Source: Corella eumyota (Eukaryota > Chordata > Ascidiacea > Phlebobranchia > Corellidae). Taken from it: a stretch of DNA of 64,000 nucleotides. This document shows, piece after piece, positions 37,204-61,600 of this stretch. The notes below the pieces were generated by a model. It did no database searches. It was not told the DNA's origin and was given only the letters and a program-made list of their open reading frames with translations. Where the stretch lies: NCBI GenBank assembly GCA_963082875.1, contig OY720097.1:7076501-7140500 (forward strand). The letters run 5' to 3'. A program made the position numbers and the translations under genes. The stretch's first letter is position 1. Each line of letters begins with the position of its first letter.

Positions 37204-39938
37204 TTAACGTAATAAATACTTTTTCCAAACGGGAATAATATTATTTACTAAAACATTTGTGGTATTAAAAGTGTCTTGTTGGCCATTTAAAATAGTGGAG
37301 GTAACTATAAAGTGAGGAATCATTGCTGCTAAGCCTGATTTTGTAATATGTGATTCTCGGTTATTTAAATTAAAAATTTTGTTAGTTATGTAAAGTTTTG
37401 AGTGGCAGGCAAGGTCCTTAAAATTAAGCTGTTTTGAAGTTATATCATCTGTCTGACAACCAACTTCAAGTGTGGTAGGGCATAATGTTTGACAGGCAAT
37501 ATGCAATTTAAGATTACAATCAACTGTAACCTGCTGTTCATCAATAGATGCCGCGTCATTAATATTTGCCACAAAACCATTATCAATTTCGACAATGTTA
37601 TCTATGTCCGGTTCTTCCTTTTTTAGGCTCTTTCTAGGCATTGAAAAGTAACCGTTGTCTTCTTCTGAAATATTGTGTTCGTTTGGTAATATTTTTTCGT
37701 CACAAATTTCTTCGTTTTGTTGCAGGGACAACTGATTTATCACATCAAAAATATCAGAAGAAGATTCTTTAACTTCTATGTTCTGTTTTAAGTTTCGTGC
37801 CAAAAGTTGTTGCTCAAGTTCTTCTATTCTGGCCTGCCGAACAGCATTTTTTACATAAATTTTGCTAAAGTTGGTGACAAACAAAAACTTTAAAAAAATA
37901 AAGTAAATAAAAAACAAACCTTAAACATTCTACTTTCGTTTTCAGCGTTTATTTTCACAATTTCGGTTTCCGTTCGTGTTCTTTCGTCCTCAGCAGCGCC
38001 ATCTCGTGCCCACTCTATTTCAAGTCGAAGCGACTGAATTTCGTTTTCCTTGATAAAAAGTTGATTAGTTTAATATAACATCCGCAATTTTATCATTTAC
38101 CATAAGTTATTTTTCCAACAATTTACTTTCTAAGTTATGATTTAAGGGGTAAAGTCTTTAACACATACTTGTAAATACATGAGCTCCTTTGCTTCACTTA
38201 ATTCTTCTGTGAGCTCACGAAAAATAGGATTATTCTTGTGTCGAGATGAAGAACACCTGCAAAAGAATTGCACTTTACAACATGATTTTAGATCAATGTC
38301 GCCTCAGCAAAACGATTTTTGATAGTACGGCAGTAGTCCGATATGCGTAGTGCCTACCTTTCAGATGAGAATTTTGTCTTTTTACTTTCCCATTCTCTCT
38401 TATGCAATTTTCTTCGATTTTCGGTTGCCCGCAGAAAAAACGAACGATTTGTCGTCCACGATTTGGGAGTTGTGGGATCCCGCCTTGGCGAAGGGGTAAT
38501 TTGGGAAATTTTTCTCGAAGAACTATAATACAAACAAAACATTTCAGCGTTTTATATTGATTTCAAATATCTAATTCTAAAAATCGATAGTTTATTGCAT
38601 TACCCTAATTATCTAATTAGCCAGCATGGTTATGGCGACGCTTTACCAAAAAATGAAAAACTTATATTTTAATTTATTTTTTTTAAATTTTATGGTTTAC
38701 CTTGTTAATTCAGCATTCAGACCAGGCTCGCATTCTGAAGATAAATTCTCCGACTTCAAACTACATGTTGAAGTATTGAGTGACGTATGTTCTTCGTCAT
38801 ATCCACTGTAGAATGATGATGTACTGCGAGCCCCATATTCATCGATATCAAAAGAAGGTAAAACTTTTGGCACGTCTTCTTTAGTGGTAGAACACTGTAA
38901 ATCCGAATTTTCAGCAACACTGTGTTTGTTATCAATTGTAACTGTTTGTTCTGGTTCGTTCATATTACTTTCTAACTTTGTTTTAGCATTATTAGCATTA
39001 CGGCTTTGGATAGTTGAATCTTCGATATCCTTTAAAATTCTTTGTTTCATTAACTTTTCTATGTTCTTGTCTGGCGACAAAACGCCACATACAAGTTGAT
39101 CGTTTTTCTTGACAAGGTTACGTAGTCTAAAGTATTCCTGCGCCTGGTTGTCTTCTAATTCAGACGTCTCAGAATTCTGCAATAGCCCTGTGTTATCATT
39201 GCAAGTATTTAGCTCATCCGACGATAAGCTATTAAGTCGCCTAACAACGCTTTTCTTTATCGATTTCTTAACGACGCTCGATTTTTTCTTGGTCGATGAT
39301 TTTGATTCGTCACTGCTTGACCTTTTGCAATCTACCTTGCTGGGTATCGAAGAATATAGACGAGATCGTTTACGTGGCATGGAAGTAGATGGAGACTCGA
39401 CCAAATAAATGTTTGATGATGTTTTTGAGCAAGATAATGGAACTCGTGATTTAGCTGATGTGTCCACATATTTATTTGATCGGTGAACCGCTCTTCTTGG
39501 GACCGCACGCGGCTTTTGAAAATCGTCGAAATCATTGCTCGACTCTGAAGACGTCGTTTGGCTTGATGGTGACCTAGATAAAATCTTATAAACAGTAGCT
39601 CTCGATCTACTGTTACTTGAACTAAACGAGCTGCTATTCGATTGCGTTGTTTTAGGCCTCTTGCTTTCGCGGGCATCACTGCCAGAAGAATTACCAGAAC
39701 TCAGCGAGCTTATACTTGATTTACTTGAACAAATTTTTGGCATTGCCGGTGAATTAACTTTACTTCGATTTCTTTTTACATTAAGCGATTTAATTGGGAC
39801 GACTTGGTCATTCCATTTACGCTTTCCATTACTGTTTACATTCAGGTTTAAAATTTGATCAAGACTCGTTGCCGAAGGCCTTGGTAGTTTTTTTCTTTGC
39901 TGATAATTTACCTTGCTGACTACTCTTGGGCTTTCCAT
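37204..39938 (-). CDS. Serine-rich, coiled-coil protein of unknown function, complete
   Basis: Five coding exons in matching phase: 39938-38701, 38522-38358, 38256-38169, 38048-37920 and 37833-37204, giving about 749 residues. I chose the ATG opening MESPRVVSK (39938) because no ATG lies upstream in frame before a stop. Residues about 1-410 are low-complexity, rich in Ser, Lys and Arg, with SSSFSSSNSRSR, KKKSSVVKKSIKKSVVRR and several Ser-Pro pairs, suggesting a basic, phosphorylated, disordered region. Exons 3 to 5 hold heptad-like coiled-coil text (FRELTEELSEAKELMYLQ, NEIQSLRLEIEWARD, ARIEELEQQLLARNLKQN). The C-terminal 180 residues have LEVGCQTDD and end VLVNNIIPVWKKYLLR. No enzyme motif or membrane segment was seen. 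The layout resembles centrosome- or cytoskeleton-linked scaffold proteins such as the CCSER type, but I do not recognise an orthologue. The acceptor of exon 5 (GTTCGGCAG) is weaker than the others, so that boundary is least sure. Confidence 0.8.
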
Positions 39939-41328
39939 AGCAAAACAAAAAACCACCAAAATAAATGAAACTCAATATATAAGATTTAATATTTACAAAA
40001 GACACTATAGGTATTTCTGTAAAATACGTTTATAAAAATAAGATTAAATTAACTTTCATCAGAAATAAAGTTAACCTGTATAAATCCCTTTACTTCTGAT
40101 TTTTAAATTTAAACTTGCATGTCAAGTTAAAACACTATTCCACCACTGTTGATTAGCTGACTAACTCTAAATATGCCAGTTACTACATTTTTACAGTGTT
40201 ATAAACAAATTGTTCTCAGTTGGTTACTATTTTAAACTGACGAAACAAAACAAAAGGTGCGAGATACCCGATAAGTTCTGGCTAGAACACTGCGTGCGAT
40301 GGTTTGATGTTAAGTCTACATTTCTAAACCCTTACTCTAATCATTTGTTTGATAACTATAGCCACAATCGACTACTAACTGTATTTTTAATGTAATATCA
40401 AGTTATAAATGAGATCCTCTTGCAAATTAAGTTTACGCTTTAAAAACTACATCGTGTTTTCTTACTAAGTGTTTAACAATTAAACTCATACCGCTTTCAC
40501 CTTGACAAATAAACTTAAATTTAGTAGAAATGTTATGACGCCATTGTTATCTAATTATCGGATTAGGTCCTTGGCAAATGCTAATTAATAATCCCCAGTA
40601 ACTTAATATTCAGAACTAAGTAGCTAAAATTAAATAAAATACTGCTTAGTCTAATGTTCTATTTCCTTAGATGTTTGTTTTTAGTCTGTATTAAGTTAAG
40701 AAATTAATAATGAATTGTTTATATATACTCACACAGCTGCATGCAAATCACTTTACTTTCTCTGCATGTTATGTCTGCTAAAAACATCATTTATTAGACA
40801 AAAGGGTAGTCTGCCTATTAGACATTACTTTGTCAACTACAAAGTAATGGCATTATCAGGCTTTTACCTTGACACTGTTTGATGTCTCCCTAAAACTAAA
40901 CTTCCATATTACCTTTTTTAACAAAAAAAACAAATGAAATGCCCAATTTAAGGAACAGGAACGTATTTTCTCCTTTAAGTCATTAATTATTTAACATAAC
41001 AGATAACACTCTTGTGGCGTTAATATAACCATGATTGCATAAACGCCTACATGTCTAAATAATGTTTAAGACTAACAAGACTAGGTTTTAATGCAATATG
41101 CATTCATATTTTGTTTTATTTATATAAAACAATATTCAAAACAGATTTAAACAAGTGTGATAATGGTTTTTAGGCAGACAAACACAATTTTAGCTAAATA
41201 ATACCAAAAATGTATTAAAATTTCAGAACTAATGATTGTAAAGTAAAATTATTATAATTATTGTATAACGTAGTATAGGACCCTAGGGGTCGGCGCTTCT
41301 GGTGACATCACAAGAATGACGTCATCAG
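39939..41328. other. Intergenic between the coiled-coil gene and DDX46
   Basis: No gene recognised. The right end is the DDX46 3' UTR. A minus-strand AATAAA (TTTATT at 41115-41120) lies about 210 bp past the DDX46 stop and is the likely poly(A) signal. A TGACGTCA palindrome at 41317-41324 falls in that UTR. Confidence 0.55.
41115..41120 (-). terminator. Candidate DDX46 poly(A) signal
   Basis: AATAAA on the minus strand, about 210 bp after the stop codon at 41331-41329. It is the nearest good hexamer downstream; position supports it but no transcript does. Confidence 0.5.
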
Positions 41329-52896
<11,568 letters not shown>

Positions 52897-53497
52897 ACTT
52901 GAACGTTTCGAGTTTTTTTAGATGATAAATATTTTTACGTAAAAAAAACGTGCAGCAACAAACATCAACAGCAACAGCAAGAGTAGAGATTTAGACCTAA
53001 ATGTGCCCCACTTAAAAAAATGTACCCAAGGCGTTCAAAAGTCTTCTTTTAAAATATTTTTAATTTTTAATATAAAAAATTTATAATCAACTAATATAAG
53101 TTTTTTTTTAATTTTTACGCAAATATTACATATATACTTTTTTATTTTATATCCTCAACGTTAAAAAGCCACCTTTACATCCTTAGCATACTCATGACTT
53201 TCATAACTTTGTTCTAGAGAATACAAGTTTTAGAAAAGATTGCCTAAAAAAATTGTCAAAGTCTATTTTAATAATCGAATTGGAAGTATAAATAGAAATA
53301 TAAACCTTATGTAATTCTCAATGTCTCAACCATTCTAAAATATAGATGCTTTTTTTAAATTCTATACAGGTTACCTAAATTGTGTCAAGTATTTATACCT
53401 TCTTATCTTATTAAAAATTTACAATCTTTACATCTACTACCTTAATTCTATGCAAAAACATTTAAATAACATAACAAAAAAGTTATCAATGAAGATT
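52897..53497. other. DDX46 upstream flank
   Basis: This stretch holds the DDX46 5' UTR and promoter, including an AACATCAACAGCAACAGCAA stretch near 52960. No TATA box is convincing in such AT-rich DNA. The cyclin D transcript, on the same strand, probably ends just to the right. Confidence 0.4.
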
Positions 53498-55678
53498 TTT
53501 ATTTGCAACTATTCACAAATTAAAATACACTTGTTCAATAAACAAAAAGTGTTTAATCCAATCATATATATTCTACAAACAATTAGAAGAAAACAACATT
53601 AGGTATTATAAGAGATTCGAAGGTGGTTGTAATGTATATAATCATGTTTAAAAAGCAAATTTTCGAGCAATTTAAAAAACTGTTAAAAATTAAAGGTTTA
53701 AATTAAATAAGTTTAATAGATTTGAGGATATAGGTTCAGTAATTACAATAATGATTTAGCTATTTAGTACATGATAGTGTTAATGCCTATGGTAAATAAA
53801 GAGCAACTTATCCAGCATAAATTCGGAATTAATGGTTGATTTACTTATTTATGGATTTAAAATAAAGCACACAAAAGAAATAACATAAGCAATTAAAAAG
53901 ATGTGACCATACACATAGCAGCATTTCGACAATTAGAGATATATATATTTTTATAACCAGTCGCTTAAATCTATAATATTTTAACACGATATATGGGCTT
54001 ATATATTAGTATAAAATATATACTGGATTTTGCAGTGAAAACAAAAGCAGAGCTAAGAATGAAAAACAAAACAACAAACAAACGATTGCATTGCAATGCC
54101 AAATCGTGCTTAATGCAGCTAAACAAGTTACTTATACTAATAAAGCAAAAGGTTTTGTATCACAGCAAATTTTAACTTGACCTAAATTTTGATTTCAAAT
54201 TAACTTAAAAGCATGAAATATTAAAAAAACTGCATTTTAATGAAAGTATGTCAGTTGATGAGTAATATTTTGTTAACATTTTGGTCCTTTAACATAGGAA
54301 TGTACAGTAAAATAATTGACAAAAAAAATAAGACATTAGTGTTTCTATACATGCTATTATTGTTTAGATAAGATAATATACAAATTATTTTTTATATAGA
54401 GAAAATTGGTAGTTAGAAAAATATACAAAGTAAATTATAAAGCTATACTTGGAAATCTTGGAAAATACCAATGAGCTGTTATTATTATGCCACAGGTATG
54501 TACAAAATACAGCATAGACTGTTGATGATTTATAAAGAGGTTATTTGACACAGAAAATGTACTTTTCAAAGATAGCGCGGCGGTCCCGCATATTTCTCCG
54601 TTGACGTAAAAAAATAAGAAGAAAAAGACAGCTAAAATATGATAACAACAACACATCTAAATCCAACACAAGTTTGTTACGCAACCCAAGCTCGTTCTTT
54701 CATCTTATTTTTTATCATTTCTATATTTCCATCAACATCTGGTTATTAATTTCCTTTCTCAAACAAACGATCGAACGATAAAATCTTTTCGCGAAAAATG
54801 TGAAACAAAAGTGGTAGGATGACGTCATCGATAGGTGGCAGTGTCGGAAGGCGAAAAAAGGCAGCTACGCCGAGTTGGTGCTTATCAAAATAAACGATGA
54901 AAAATCTCGAATACGAATAAAAAACGGACGCGACTCGTCCAGTTGGGCAGTGACCGAGCAAACGTCAATAGGGCAGTGGAAATTTTCATTTAAAAAAGGT
55001 ATAAAATATTGGGCAGTATAGGGCACGTGGCAGTTCTTTAAGGCACCGATTACAATGTCGATATACAAAAAGTTCGCATAAAAAACTATATGGTGGCAAA
55101 TTATCAAAAATTTTGGCACAGTAGCATCACAAAAATAACTGTATGATTGGTATAGGTATTTACCTGGTATAAGTATTTTACCCTTGTTTAAAATAACGTG
55201 GCTTATACATTCTAAGCGGCCACGTGGGTTAATCTGGAAAACGCTCAAAATCATAAAAGCTTTTAAACGAAATCTACGTGAATACCCAAATATAAACACG
55301 CACACAAATAAAAAAAAGTAAGTGGTAAAAAAAGAAGTTCAATATATCTCTGGAGTGAAGTGTAAGATCTTTTTGTACAAATATATTAGGAAATATTTCG
55401 CGGCCTGCTTCTTTTCCTTGTGATGAAAATCATAAAAATTCCCGAAAAAGGCAATCGAAATACCGGTCTGATCCGGTATTTTAACGGCTCGAAGTATGGC
55501 AATATACATGTACACTGTGGCTTTTTGCGTTCCAATGGCTTTAAAGTTGGTAACATTTTGATTGAGGTTGTTTTTAGCATTTCGATGGCTTAAAATCATA
55601 AAATGTCGGCTAAAGACGTTTTAACCCAAGCCAAGGCTGTAGATAGCAAACCATGGCTCAAAAATTTTGGGACTCGGG
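53498..55678 (-). other. Probable long 3' UTR of the cyclin D gene
   Basis: Downstream of the cyclin D stop the first minus-strand AATAAA found is at 53503-53498, which would give a 3' UTR of about 2.2 kb. D-type cyclin mRNAs often have long, unstable 3' UTRs, and this one is AT-rich toward its end. The 146-codon minus ORF at 55305-54865 lies inside and looks like chance. A TGACGTCA palindrome is at 54820-54827. Confidence 0.4.
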
Positions 55679-58600
55679 CTAAAATACCATGTCGACATCG
55701 GTGGGTGTGTTGTCCTCCTGTCGGCATTCGGTGGTGGGGCCCCCGGAGTTGACCCCGTTTCCACAATGCTGACCCCCACCGACATGGTCAGCGTGCTTGT
55801 TTGGGTGATTTGGTGAATAGTTTGTGGCCAGCGTCGATTCGACTTGCTCTAAACATTCCCGCAAAATATCCTAAAAAATGAATAAATTATAAAAAAATGA
55901 AATAACAATATTTTCAGTTAAATTTAATTTTTAGCCCACCCATTTGAACACAAGAAAACAAAATCTAATTAAAGTTACCACACTATAAAATTTATCTATG
56001 ATATTTCACCATGAATGTTGGTAGATAAATTGTAGTAGAGGTTTTGTACGTCACTCAGCGAAAACAAGTTATACAAAACATTACCGGGCAAACAAGAACA
56101 TACCAGTTATTCGAACGCCGATTAAAAATTTAAAAAAATCACAAAAATAGTCAAAAACTTTCCGTAAAACAATTTGTTTTTAAACAAGCTCAAGGCCTGT
56201 GGATACAAACTTTAACTGTGGGTAAAGAGATTAAACAATAACTTGTGTTAAGTTGAACGGCGTGTTTGCTTAGCGCACTTACACACGGGCGAAGGGCTTC
56301 GTGAAAATCTAGTTTGTTAGTTTGTATGGTCGGCAGGTTACGCAATATGGCCTCGACATAAAGCACCGTAATTGATATCCTTTAATTGGAAAATTTTAAT
56401 TGCAAAATTCGACAGCGATTCGAAACACGCCGGGCTTAGTCCTTTTATTCGCAAATAACCTTAATGAATAGAACCGGCGTTTTACTAATAATAGCTCTTT
56501 AATTATGTGGTTTATGCAAATAATTATTGGTTTGGACAATGTCGCCGAACATGAACTAACCGCAACTTTAATCTTACAGTAATACAAAAGCCCTTCAAAC
56601 CCTTCGTATTTTATGACACAAGAGTCAGTAAAAATAATCAATCAGTCAGTAAAAATAACTTGCTTTTTATTGAAATTCCAGCGAGCACAAAAGCAAACAG
56701 GTTTAAAGCTCGAATACACAAACTGAACCGCGCTGTAGCTCTCCAATAAAACGCTGACTTTTACAACCTCCGGTATTTTAAGACTCTGGCATTTAATCAG
56801 CAGGTACGCTGTAACACTTGAGAAAAGTCGCAAACTCGAGGTTAATTCCCCTTTAAACCAAACACCCCAGAGTGGCGCTGTGTTGACTTTGAAATATGGA
56901 CGTGACTAGACCGCCACATTGAGCAGTATGAATGCGCAACTTAGAAAACAACGCACACGAACAAAAATGATTAATTAAGCGAGTTCAAGGCATGTTGAAA
57001 TTGTCGTCGAGTGGCTAAGAGATCAAAGATTGGAGATTATTATAGGCTGATCGATACCTAATACAAAAACCAAAGTTTAATAACAACACACGCGTTGCTG
57101 TTGTGCGCTGGTTTATTGTATCAACCTTCGGCAAAGCCGGGATGAGAGAGGGTGCTCAACAGTGGGAACAGCACTCTGGCCGCGAAGCATTCCACTCCAG
57201 GAGAGTGTTTCCTCTTGGACTGCGCGTTCAAAGGGTGAACGTTCATTCGCGGGCCCCACTTCACGTGCCTGTGCACTCGATCTCGGGCGCTTTGAATACC
57301 TGCGGCTGACGCAGCATTCACACAATGGGCCTAATTAGAGCAAAAAACGGCGCTCGTCAAATAAGACCGAAGAAGAACGCTAGGACTGGACGAGCGAGTG
57401 ATGCTTGTTCAACCAAGAATGATCGATGTGTAGCCTAAAGTATGTTGGCACATGAGCTTTTCCTTGTTAAAATCTCGTCGAATTAAGAGAGTTTAATTGT
57501 TGTCAGCAAACCAGGGCTTTCAAGCTCGCCAACAATGGAATGTCGCGCATACGATTGCACTTCTGCAGAGCACCATCGCCAAAAAAATTCGCCAGTATTA
57601 TCCGAGGCCTTATTTTGATACTGCACGAAATCGCATAATTGTCTCCACACCGCATTTCTCACGGCCTCGGTCTGAAAGTTTGAACTTTAATTATGTCGTC
57701 GCTATGTGCGGGCTTTTTGTCGAGAATAATGACAATGGAGTCTGTTCTACAGACACGCGAGAATCCGACTCGTCTTAAATGACCGAACAGACAAGACATC
57801 AAACCGTCGCTGCCCCTGACATTGAGCCAAAATCCGCTATAGGCCAGCGGCGGATAAAGTATGATTTCTTGCTTTACACGTTATACCGAGTCTAACTTTG
57901 AAGAGCCGAACGGGCATCTCTTTAACGAAAAAGGAACTCACTTCGCACGGCTAAATGCTAAAGTGCACCATAGGCGGTTGCTAGCTTCGGGCCAAAATAC
58001 GTGCGTTTCATAATCTCAAAATATGATGCGTTTCGGATGCGCGTCGCCGCTCAGGTTCATGAATTTCGATATACCATCGCTCATTAACACATGAAAAGGG
58101 AAGTAAAAGCGATTCAACTTGATTTCAATACATATGCATACCAACTTGATCATTAAATTAGCCTACTATAAAGTACAGGCTTAGAGAACAGTCTGGCAAT
58201 TCGACTGGTCCTTACACAGTGTCTTGACTGACGTGGTTTATCGTCTCGAGATTTGGTTGAGCGGTTGAAAAATCATTCTAAGAATTCGATCGATTTAAAG
58301 CACTTGTGATCGCTCGGTTTTAATTCGTTTAATTCGAGATGAATTTCGTTCAATTACGTGTTTTCTGCGTGAGAGGACCAACACGATAAAGAAAAGGCTT
58401 AAAGTAAACGAGTAACCTTCGCACTTGGGTCTTTCGATATTCGATCCCTCCCCGCGAATACCTCGCATTTTTGACATTCAGCCACTTGCAGGTCTTCCTT
58501 GAAAAAGGCGCTGGCCTTTTCACCCCGCAACGCCAGTTCGACTGCCTTAATTGTGTGACGTCATAGTTAAAAATGTAAACAATAAAGAAAACATAACAGT

Positions 58601-61600
58601 GATGACGTAAGTTATCTGTAAACGAGCTTATAAGATTAGTTGAGTAATATAGGCACCTTATCTCTTTAAAATTTGCACGTGATTAAACGGAAACACAATT
58701 ATATAACAAGTACACTTATCGCATAGAATTCAGCGTCATTCCATCCGACGTGACGTCATTGCGCTAGCCGTGACGTAATTAAATTTGCTGGGTATAAATA
58801 TTGTTCCGCGTGTTAAAATAGAAGTTTACGTCAGCGGTGGGTTTAAAAATAAGGGAAGACATTTTTCCCGAAGTAATTCTAAGCAAAAATAAACTTATCG
58901 GAAACCTCCCAATTATTTACACTACGGTGTATACACACACCCACCATAACAGATGCCTGGGCTCAGAGGCCCAAATTATTTTGATAGCGGATTCATGAAA
59001 GCAAAGTAAGAGGAAAACGAGATGCTCGTTAAACCGTGGTGGAACATTTTCTTAACCTAGCCTGACCCACTTTTTTGCTTGTTTAGGCAACAACGGCAAC
59101 TTTGCTCTTTTGATTTCTCGTTTTAGAATGGTCGGTAAGGGCAAAGCATGTTTGTTTGTTCCTAAATGTAACTAGTTTATGCCCTTTACCACATGCGACC
59201 AACAGATCCCCAACAATCGGTTAATTATTACTGCAGGAAATTTCGCCAATAATGGCGCTGTTTGTTCTTTTTGACGAATCGAAATCGAGCGGAAATTGTG
59301 CCCAGAGATGAAGAGTAAGTTCAACATAAAGTCACACTCAGGAAATGAAGCGTAATGCTTTACGACCTCTGGTAAGCCTAAAACACCAGCATATCCATCT
59401 CTAACGAACACGTGAACAGACAAAACCATACCGCTACAGGTGCAGCAATGACGCTTTGCTGAAATCTCTTTCCCACAAGAAATATAACTACAAGAAATAC
59501 AAAGAGCAAGCATACGAGTATAGACAAGAGCGTGGTTTAAATATTTTTCAGTTGCCGGACCGTAGACAGCACTCAACTTGACTTCGCCGCGCACTCGTTA
59601 GAAAGAAAACGGATCTGAAGCAATGATTCTAACGCTTACACTTTAATACCCAGCGCCTCTTAGTTCACACACATACCAAGTATTATCCGCCGTGTTATTA
59701 AGGAAATATGAAAATGGGCCAAAGTATCGTAGAGATTATTCTCTAATAAAGAGAAACTGAGGGATCAGAGCCGCGGAACTGAAAAACCCAACAATTGTAA
59801 TAAAAAAGATCTGTGTGGAATGTACAATGACGTAACGCCTATATCGGCAGTGGCATTTATGCTGATAAAACACTAGGGTCGCCATTGTTGTTAAAAGCCC
59901 TAGAATGTGAAAAGGCCGATTTTGAAACAAACACAAACACACGTATAGAGCTGCTTCAGCGCTGCTGTATATACGATAATAACGATGTATAGTCGAATTA
60001 AACACCGCGTTCTTTGAATTCTTCTCGCCAAAGCCTTAAAAACCGTCAACCGCGGCAATTATCGACGATTATCTGTTAAATCGAAATGAATCAAAAATAA
60101 ACACAGAAAAGATACAGCACCGAGCCGCTTAACTGTAACAAGTGAGGTAATATAATATATATCTCACGAGACAGCCACGTCATAACCTTTGATATGCGCA
60201 TTATATCACATTAAAGCTTGAAGTTAAGATAGCTATGTACTCACTGCGAGCGTGGGCGGGCCGCAATTGAAAATGATAAAGAAACGTCACACGACTGAAG
60301 TTATACATTTTTCCCGGAAGCGGTAAAGAGCAGATGACGTAACGGTGCTTTTACGGGTCAAACTTCTTAATATCAAAACCGTAAAATTCGGAAATCGTGT
60401 AAGTTTAAAGTAGAGTCCAAAATTCGCGAATTGTTTTGAAACTTATTTTGACAATACCAAAAATTTGTTTCGACGCGTACTTGATTTTGCACAAAGAGTT
60501 CGCATTCACTCATGACCAAAAATGACGAAAAAATAACAGAACACAGAGAAAATTATTAGTTTTAATAACAATTTCGTTACCGACGTAATCTGGGCCCAGC
60601 TTTGAAAATTTAGACAAAGCTCGAAAATGAAAAACAAAATTATAATTATAGAAAAGGTGGTTTGTAGGTGTGTCTGTATAGCATACTTGAGGGCAGAAGC
60701 TATTCACATATAACCATAAACCGAATATAATTGATCGTTGGTAATGGAACGTTCACATATCGACTGACAATTAATTTGCATTATTGGTATACCGGCGTTT
60801 CTTCCTCTCATGTACGTGAAATTGACTGTGAAATCGAGTTGATTAAGCACATCAACACATCCGATAGGTTCAAATCGATCACGTGACCGCAATTCTTTCG
60901 TCCGCGTTATATTGTTTAATCGTTAAGTTAGTATTTTGTCAAAGTTGCGGGGTTTACGTAATTCCTATTTATTCGACCGGCTTTTAGGCCTAAAAGCAAT
61001 AGCCAACAGTAACCTTACACCGTCATTAACACTGTTAAAAGCCTTTGCCGGTAATTAAAGGCCAGTTTTCTCGTCCATTTGTATTGTCAACCGGGATTTC
61101 TAAATTCCGTGTGAATGATAAAAAGTGATTCGATCACAAAAAAGATGTTGAAAGAAGTGTTGAAAACATTTTGTCCGCCTATAAATTAATGGCATTCTAG
61201 TCGAAAAAATATGCCAAACTAATCCAAGTTTTCATTGTCCCAACACAAAATATTATCTTCACAAAGAAAGGCGGAGGACGGAAGAATGGGCGAACTGCAC
61301 AATAAGTTCGGGAAACAATAACTTTGGCACTCCCGAGTATTTTGAGGGCATGCTGTATAGTCGTTTGCTTCGCGCTAAAGCACACGACAATAGGCGTATG
61401 TGATAAAGGTGGATCTCACATAAAAAGCAAACAAATGAGCTGAAAAGACCAAAAAGAACGGTTGGCATGGGCGCTCGTTCGTTTAAGAGAACAAACAAAT
61501 CCAACAACCTAACGGAGCCTCCAAATTTTGAGATTTACTTAAGCAAAGCCGATCAGATTCGTGCGAAAAAAGTTGGCCTGCACGCTGAACGGCGTTTACA

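Noticed and set aside
54865-55305. Minus-strand 146-codon ORF
   Set aside because: Lies downstream of the cyclin D stop in the probable 3' UTR, has no family signature, and overlaps other small ORFs.
57103-57325. ORFs open on both strands over a GC-rich stretch
   Set aside because: Open in several frames at once, as expected from low stop density in GC-richer DNA; no recognisable protein.
59172-59594. Minus-strand 140-codon ORF inside the cyclin D intron
   Set aside because: No homology recognised, no splice context, and no codon pattern like the real genes nearby.
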